From NCBI RefSeq assembly GCF_947507565.1, contig NC_089179.1:2931747-2995746 (forward strand): 64,000 nucleotides of DNA, read 5' to 3'. The DNA comes from Oscarella lobularis (Eukaryota > Porifera > Homoscleromorpha > Homosclerophorida > Oscarellidae). The notes beneath the pieces are model-generated. The model saw only the letters and a list, made by a program, of their open reading frames with translations, did not search any database and had not been told where the DNA came from. Below, piece by piece: positions 57,660 to 64,000 of the stretch (the stretch's first letter is position 1; each line of letters begins with the position of its first letter). Position numbers and translations under genes: made by a program.

Positions 57660-58975
57660 CCATCGTTCCAGTAACGAATCGTTTGTCGCATGTAAATTGC
57701 ACAAAGGTAAGGTTCCAGGTGCCACAGACTCTCTCTAATTGACTTGCTTCTCTTTGCTTCATAGGGAACCCTCAGCTCGAAGATGAATTTCTGAAAGAAA
57801 TCAATCTAATGAAGGGAATCGGGCAAGATCAAAACATCGTCAGGAGGTTGCGTGAATAACGGAAAGCCAGCAGTTATGCTGGGTCGTTGAATACTAGTAC
57901 CTGTCACGGTGATCTACTTAAGTATCTTAGAAGAGGAAGACACGTTGCAGTAAGTATCGATGTAAACAGGCGTTTTATTTAATTCAATAATTTGCTCGCT
58001 CTTTTAGTTGGATAGAACTCACTCTCGCAATTCTGAGCACGAGGAGAATGAGAAGGAAAGAAGTGCAGACGAGGATGTCAACATGATGAGAATATCGCGT
58101 TAAAATTTACGACTTCTGATCTCCTATCATTTGCCTGGCAAATTAGATCGGGAATGGTACAAGCAAGCCGATTATTTTATTGAATATTTGCAGTAAATTG
58201 TTACCTTCAGGATTATTTGAGTGGAAAAGGTCTGCCTAAGTTCATCTCGATTTGGCTTGCAGGAACGTGTTCGTTTGCGAGAACCAACTACTTAAAGTGT
58301 CTGACTTTGGACTGACAAGAACCGTCTACGAGGATGGGCAATAAGTCAAAAGACTTCAACGCGTCTGCCACTGCGATGGATGTCAATCGACGCTATTACC
58401 TGTCGTCTCTTCGCCGAGAAAAGCGACGTGTAAAACTAGAGATTGAGTTTCATGCAGGCCAACTTAATTTTCTTTTTTCTGTTTTCTTTTTATGTGGTCA
58501 TTTGGAATTGTCGTGTGGGAAATATTCACCTTAGGTAAGACTGCTGTTTTTCCTCAGATTTCAAACTTGAAGGTTTTTCTTTGTAGGTGGTTTTCCTTAC
58601 CAGAAGTGCAGTGTGAGTAAGGATCTTCAGTCGCATCTGCTTGAAGGCAACCGTTTACGTCGTCCCGAAAACTGTGAGTCTTTTGTGTTTTATTAGCCAT
58701 TCATCAGTGCGTTTCTTTCAGGTACAAACTGATTTCTGAATGCTGGCGCACCAATCCCTCAAAGCGTCCAGCTTTCAGTGCTCTCTCACGGAAGCTGGGT
58801 AAACTCCTCGAAGCAGAAAACCCAAACCAATTTGGAAACTGCATCTCTTTGTACCCTATATCAAAGCAACTGCATGAGTCGGGGGATAGTCCGTCAGAAG
58901 CTATAGACCGGCAGTGTCACATATAATTATGTTTAACAGTAAAATGACGCTCTATAGCTAGACTGCGGAAAAATA
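57660..58975 (+). pseudogene. Decayed duplicate of the RTK kinase region
   Basis: Follows 37130-38500 exon by exon and intron by intron: SNESFVACKLHKG with GTAAGG donor (57680), LEDEFLKEINLMKGIGQDQN (57777), a broken region with TAA near 57857, RTHSRNSEHEENEKERSADE (58014), NVFVCENQLLKVSDFGLTR (58268), SKSSDVK area, WSFGIVVWEIFTL (58497) and KLISECWRTNPSKRPAF (58726), ending GKLLEAENPN. The HRD loop is damaged (CTAAGTTCATCTCGATTTGG at about 58236). It ends at 58975 where EFCAB5-like sequence begins. Confidence 0.85.
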
Positions 58976-58977
58976 GG

Positions 58978-59960
58978 TCTAGGGAGTTGCCAAGGCGCTC
59001 AGTGCGGGTTACACACGTACATCAATATTCGACTCAACGCTTCGTATTGGCCGTTTCATGGATATATAGGCGATGTGTGGGCGTGAAGCAAATCGTCGCC
59101 TATCTCGTCGAACCGTTGAAAGACAATGTGAAGCAATATGTACTTTTCATTTTATTATTATTATTTGTTGTGAGTGCAGTCGTCCGAGAGATCGTTCAGC
59201 TTGAAACCGCCATGTCTAAATCGCCAGGACAATCTATTTAGGATCCATCATAAAACTGTTAATTGCTGAGCTGTTGCAATGTGTCAATTGATGACGACCG
59301 ACGTTATGTTTTCTGTATACTGCTGTTAGATGTTCCTCACCGGCCGCGAGGTGGCGAAATATGGGTCGCTTTCCGCTGAGTATCTCTGCAACTGGCTCTA
59401 TGAATGACGTAATGTATGCCTGTCACTTGTAGAGCATGCCACCGCGAATCGGCGTATATGCTCGTTCTGCATAATCGGTATCAATAATAATAGATTATGT
59501 AGGGGGATGTGATAGTGTAACCACAGCTCGAAAAACTGTTCTATCATACACAAATCTTCCGAGATTAAATATATTTCTTTAGGTTAACGGTCACGTGTTG
59601 CGCGTATAGTGTCTACGTTTTTTCATCGTTTCTCGTTGATGCGCCGATGAATCGCGGAGCAAAGAAGCGCCGTTGTCGCACGCATTCTCGAAGCACCTAA
59701 AGCAAGAACTCTATGAAAGCAAAGGAGCCTGATCTGGGCCCGTCGCCGTGCGAGACTCGAAGCAAGTATCCAGACGCCTCAGAAACGAATTCCAACTCGC
59801 CATCGCGGTGCGTTTCCGATCGCGTTCTTTCCCTTTGGCCAAAATCTATGGCTACGAACCTACCTTCCCTTCGTCGTTTACTGACCATTTTTTTCATAGA
59901 CTGTATTTGCAAACGGCGTCAGCGAACAGACGAACAAAGCAAGCAAAATGCGCGGTGGGA
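58978..59960 (+). pseudogene. Decayed duplicate of the EFCAB5-like 3' region and downstream sequence
   Basis: Matches 13838-15545 with deletions: GGGAGTTGCCAAGGCGCTCAG (GVAKALSAGY), the intron and SSERSFSL region, DVPHGEVAKYGSLP-type sequence at about 59333-59395, then the 3' flank (GTTAACGGTCACGTG, GTGTCTACG, CTGATCTGGGCCC). Several frames are lost. At about 59950 it switches to unrelated sequence. Confidence 0.8.
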
Positions 59961-60254
59961 ATGGGAAGGGTGGGAGTTTTGGGTTGCGCAAAAGAAGTTA
60001 GATATGGTGATGCCACATATCCGGCCGTCGTATGCTTTCCCTAAACTTTAGCTCCGTGAATACCAGTGGGCAAACCAAAAATTCAGAGACTTAGAGTCTC
60101 ACAGGACATCACACCGAAAGATACGGGCACGAGAAAGCATGTCAACGAACAAAGATTTTTATTTCTACTAGTACAATAGACACACAGCGAAAGTGAACAG
60201 GGTAATCAATGTTATTTGCTGCTTTTTCTATTACTAGGCAAAATTATCTGAGTC

Positions 60255-61174
60255 TTATTTAGATCGAAATTTCATCTCGGAGAATTTGAGGGTTTCGTCC
60301 TTCCACCCATCCCAACGTAGTCCAGGAGCTGCCGTAAGGTAGTAGCCTCCGTTTAAATTAGAATAATTGCAATTTTTGTACCACCAGGCACCGTGCCTAC
60401 TGATGGCGCAATTTCCGCCAGACCACAGATCATTGTCTTGTTCCTTGGTGGTAAATTTCATTCCATTGTGGTAATCAAGTGAGTACGACTCGCCAGCGTT
60501 TCCACCGTGTCCACTCACACCCAGAACGTATTCCGTGTTTTCATCGCCAACACTGAAGGTGGAAAATGTTGCATGCGCTCTATTTCCTTGTCCGTCTCCA
60601 AGATCAACGCGAAGTTCATTACCGCTTTCGCTGAGACTCAGTAGCCAATGTATGTAGTCGAGACCTAACCAGAATTCTACACCTACGTTTCCAAAGCCGC
60701 GTTTGTAGTCATTCCAGTTGCGATAGAAATCGATGGATCCGTCTTGTCTTCTTTGAAAGACGGTCCATCCACCTCCGTCCGTGTCCATATCGCAGTAGAC
60801 TCGCATTGTCCGAGTTGCGTTAGGTAGAAAAACGTCGTATATTCCGCTTTGGGCCATGTTGTTTCGTTCGTAAATACAAGAGCAGGAACACGATCCTTTC
60901 ACATGTAGACCTTGTGTTTACAAGTCTGTTAAATATCAAGACAATATCCTTTAGAAAACATTCCTCACCTTCCACTTCCACCCCACGCCACGACTCGCCC
61001 TTCTAAGACGTACAGATGCGCTTTTGTGAGCGTTGTCTACAGAGTCGAGCTCGTACCTGTCCTCTTAGTCCCACACGTCCAGTTTGTCCCTATAGTGCAA
61101 ACGTCACGTCTCGGTCACACTGTAAGATACGTATATACGTATACCTTTCGTCCTTCGGCTCCCTTCTCTCCTCT
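60255..61174 (-). CDS. Collagen-like plus fibrinogen-domain secreted protein (ficolin-like), 5' end missing
   Basis: Minus strand. Three micro-exons, 61174-61145 (RGEKGAEGRK), 61089-61057 (GQTGRVGLRGQ) and 61002-60969 (KGESWRGVEVE), give an uninterrupted Gly-X-Y run of collagen type; they join in phase to the large exon 60910-60255. That exon has a cysteine-rich hinge (GSCSCSCIYERNN), then a fibrinogen-related domain of about 210 residues: SGIYDVFLP, MRVYCDMDTDGGGWTVFQRR, FWLGLDYIHWL, EYVLGVSGHGG, the calcium-site region TTKEQDNDLWSGGNCA, and AWWYKNCNYSNLNGGYY. The domain is full length and unbroken. Exon(s) with the signal peptide were not found upstream. Ficolins trimerise by the collagen stem and bind acetylated or microbial glycans; that role is inferred. 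Confidence 0.8.
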
Positions 61175-61518
61175 CTAGGAAACGCCATGCAGGAGTCATT
61201 GACGGGTATATAGAAAGGATCCACTAACTGTAGTACGGTAAGTCAAACCTCTCCTTTCGTTCCGTTCAGGCCTATAGTTCGTTTTTCGTATCGGTCCAAT
61301 GGCATGCAGACGGTGGGTTCTTCGGACGAGTAGACGATCGGAGTCTGGCACGTCTGTGCCTTTGTGGACCATTCCAATATCAGCGAAACAGTAACCACAG
61401 AGCAGAAGTGCATGGTTAGAGTTTAGGATCCCAGCCGCGGCAGTGAAATGAATCAATGACCCCAGTTCCCGTCATTATATGTGCTGAATTCATCTCCTAC
61501 CCATGCAATTGGTGGCAG

Positions 61519-62157
61519 TTAGCCCCGAGGCACCTACTTCTCCTTTATAGCTAATTGACCCCTCCCTAGTGAAATATGCTATTTACGACACGTAGCTACT
61601 TCGTACCTTTTGGCTGTCCGTCGACTCCTTTCTTCTTCGTTTCTGGCCCATGCAGACGGTGGTAGCCATAACGGGACGATGGTTTGTTTCGGAATTTGGA
61701 CTAACGAGATCAGTCTATCTGGAGGGTGCATATTGTCATAAGACGACAAGGCGTTCCCCACGTTGATGTACAGTCACGGATTTCTCTATAATCCGTGGTA
61801 CAGTGTAGTCTCGTGCCCAGACTCTCTCCCGCCCTGATGTTCCATCCTGGTGACGTACCGCCTTCAACTCCGCCTCTAGCATGATGGGTAGGGTACAGGG
61901 TATGTACAAAGCTGCAATGCTCGAGTTTCGAGGGTATCGCGGACGACTATACGGGTTCGAAATGCGTAATCGGTCACATGGGGTGTCAGCTAGAGCAGGC
62001 GGAGTTGTGCGCGTACGTCTGTAAGGTGCGTTCCTGGAAGCTACCACAGAATCCAAGAAAATCGATCCCTGCCGTGACAATCGACTCAGCTCATTGGCTG
62101 GATTTCACTAAAGAGTGGTCAATTAGCTAAAGAGAAGTATAGGTGCCTCGGGGCTAA
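61519..62157. mobile_element. MITE-like element with about 50 bp terminal inverted repeats
   Basis: Left end TTAGCCCCGAGGCACCTA and right end its reverse complement; similarity continues over about 50 bp (CTTCTC, TAGCTAATTGACC). Total 639 bp. The flanks carry near-identical AATTGGTGG / AATTGGGTGG but no exact target duplication was settled. The interior has no coding motif. Confidence 0.65.
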
Positions 62158-62164
62158 CTTCCGG

Positions 62165-63310
62165 TAATTGGGTGGATAGTGTCTACGTGCGCCGATGAAT
62201 CGGGGAGCAAAGAAGCGCCGTTGTACGTCGCACGCGTTCTCGAAGCATGCACCTAAAGCAAGAACTCTATGAAAGCAAAACAGCCTGATCTGGGCCCCTG
62301 TCGCCGTGCGAGACTCGAAGACTTCTCAGAAACGAATTCCCACGCGCCATCGCGGTGCGTTTCCGATCGCGTTAATTCTTTTCCTGTGGCCAAAATCTAT
62401 GGCTACGAACCTATACCTTCCCTTCGTCGTTTACTGACGATATCATTTTTTTATAGACTGTATTTGCAAACGGCGTCAGCGAACAGACGAACAAAGCAAG
62501 CAAAACGGCGAATGTCGTCAGTCATTCAAGACCTTGAGGGGCAAGACTTACCAGGAACGCCCCCTCTTGCAGGAACGCACATGCAGAAGAACGTCTCCTC
62601 TGTCATCGCCATCCCATCCACTCCCTGAAGCCAACGTCACCGCATCCCTCTTAATTTCCTATAAACGAAGTCCACCTTGTGAGACTCGGTATAGTTATCC
62701 TGCATGTGTAAATACGAGAACAGAAGGAACGATATCGAAACAGTCCGTGCAATTAATGGAACTGGTCAAGTTCGCCGTGAAAAAGTCTCATAATCACACT
62801 TCCCCACGCCGGCGGATCCACCAAATTGGACGCAATGCTATCATTTCCTTCGGGCGTCGCATAGTAAAAGCTTCGATCGATCCGGATTAAAATTCCAGGA
62901 TTTATCCAAATTCTTGCGCCTGCGCATCCAGTCGTGCGGCACAGGCGAATCGAAGTCAATGGAAGGATTACCAACGATTACGTCATAAATGTCCGTAGTT
63001 ATATACTCGGGCGGATCGAACTTGCCCGGCCTTCCGGGATGATAGCGTTCGCCGTGACTAAGAATCCCCGTCGACGCGTCGGAGAACACGGTCAAATTAT
63101 CTGGGCCCAACGGCTCGGAGTTCCCTATCAAGCGATTCCCTACGTTCACTTCGGTTGTATTGTGCAATGTGCATTGTAGGTCATGTTTGTGCAAATTTGC
63201 CTTCCTATGCACGCATCGAGAGATTCGGTTTTGTTTAGTTAAGAAAGTACTGAATGACTCTTTCCCACTTCGTTGGAACGTGCAGTCGACTAAATTCAGC
63301 TCTTTCGACA
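62165..63310 (-). pseudogene. Decayed duplicate of the 15.5-16.7 kb secreted gene and its 3' flank
   Basis: 62170-62510 repeats 15210-15545 (also present at 59585-59950). 62530-63260 matches the coding exons on the minus strand: KGNDSIA-like, DPPAWGSVIMRLF (62800), VPHDWMRRRKNLDKSW (62935), DIYDVIVGNPSIDFDS (62980), GRPGKFDPPEYITTDIY (63030), DNLTVFSDASTGI (63085) and GKESFSTFL (63255). The N-terminal signal exon and most of the middle of exon 2 are missing, and frames are interrupted. Confidence 0.8.
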
Positions 63311-63895
63311 GCAACGTCTTAAATAATGATACGAGGCCGCTTCGAGGACTTTCGGCACCTAATCATTAGAAAACACTACGCTTGTACCTGCGGATTTCCG
63401 GATACTAAGTTGTTGGAGAATGAGTTGACGAGTTGAAAGTCATTGCGATTATTCATTGCATATCATTATGTCGCTGGATCTCGTGCACTGCATGTCATTG
63501 TAGGAATATTATTGTGTATTTAATATGAGGCTTTAGACTAACCCAGCTCATTGCGATGCGTCTTTTAGTTAGTTCACCATGCATATACTGTAGCTTCTCT
63601 TTTAGTTGCAGTTTCGTATTCGAGCAATCCTAAAAAAATAGAATCATCCCCGACTCCGTGCGAGGCAATTAATTTTCAAAGATCCTCTTGAATGATACCC
63701 CTCTCCATTTCTCCCCCCGGAAAACAGCTTGCCAGTGTTGACATCAATTAGTTGTTTTTACTCCTTTTCCTTTATTTCTTATTAGAATAGGCTTTTGTTT
63801 ATTATAATACTTCTCTTTGTGCACTATTTCCTGTTTAGAGCCCTCCTTCATGATTTCGTAGCGCATGCGCACATCAGAAAATACTCGTTTCCGTG
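63311..63895. other. Intergenic, one short dispersed repeat
   Basis: 63425-63500 shares sequence with 53685-53760. Nothing else recognised; it should include the promoter of the gene starting at 63896. Confidence 0.4.
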
Positions 63896-64000
63896 ATGTG
63901 GTCTCCTCGCCGAAAGAAGCGAAAGAAGTCGTCTAACCGCTTGCAAAGTGACGCTGGCAAATCGAAAAGGGCGAACCTGTTGACATCCCCGTCTCGCTCT
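63896..64000 (+). CDS. N-terminus of a gene running off the window (basic, nuclear-like)
   Basis: ATG 63896 opens a frame that stays open to the window end (35 codons): MWSPRRKKRKKSSNRLQSD, then GKSKRANLL. The basic cluster looks like a nuclear localisation signal. No domain is visible yet. Confidence 0.4.
   Translation, partial: MWSPRRKKRKKSSNRLQSDAGKSKRANLLTSPSRS

Overview
The window is animal nuclear DNA. Coding exons are split by short (roughly 30-200 bp, mostly 50-60 bp) GT-AG introns, gene density is high, and the repertoire is metazoan: axonemal dynein heavy chain, a receptor tyrosine kinase with F-type lectin ectodomains, SRCR/C-type lectin receptors, collagen-fibrinogen (ficolin-like) protein, Frizzled-type cysteine-rich domain, and Death-domain STAND and ROCO proteins. 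This mix fits an early-branching, compact-genome animal such as a sponge; that placement is an inference.

Layout. 1-3.2 kb: broken copy of the stem region of a DNAH10-like dynein. 3.7-15.1 kb: an EF-hand/GAF gene resembling EFCAB5, split by an 8.1 kb Ginger-type DNA transposon (4203-12299) with TGT...ACA inverted termini, a 5 bp target duplication (CCGAG), three genes and a smaller element nested in its left terminus. 15.5-18.3 kb: a secreted protein gene and a decayed beta-helix gene on the minus strand. 18.7-23.9 kb: minus-strand Death-NB-ARC-TPR gene. 24-26.5 kb: MFS transporter and small secreted ORFs. 27.0-31.3 kb: ankyrin-Roc-COR-Death gene. 31.5-34.4 kb: second broken dynein copy. 35.6-42.0 kb: lectin receptor tyrosine kinase and its inverted secreted paralogue, separated by a 1.66 kb foldback element. 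42.5-44.7 kb: Frizzled-CRD plus lamin-tail-like secreted protein. 47.1-53.0 kb: tandem C-type lectin/SRCR units, the second ending in a transplanted kinase tail. 54.4-57.4 kb: a structured leader and a 19-unit tandem array whose units contain perfect hairpins with GNRA tetraloops. 57.7-63.3 kb: a patchwork of decayed copies of the kinase, the EFCAB5-like gene and the secreted gene, around an intact collagen-fibrinogen gene.

Two themes dominate. First, the locus is a mosaic of local segmental duplications with sharp junctions, so several immune or receptor-like genes appear once whole and once or more as fragments. Second, many conserved host reading frames carry single-base frame breaks while the transposon genes, the lectin paralogue and the fibrinogen gene are clean; this may be pseudogene decay, residual assembly indels, or both. 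The most unusual items are the Ginger element carrying both an OTU domain and a second, C19-like deubiquitinase-like domain, and the GNRA-hairpin tandem array.
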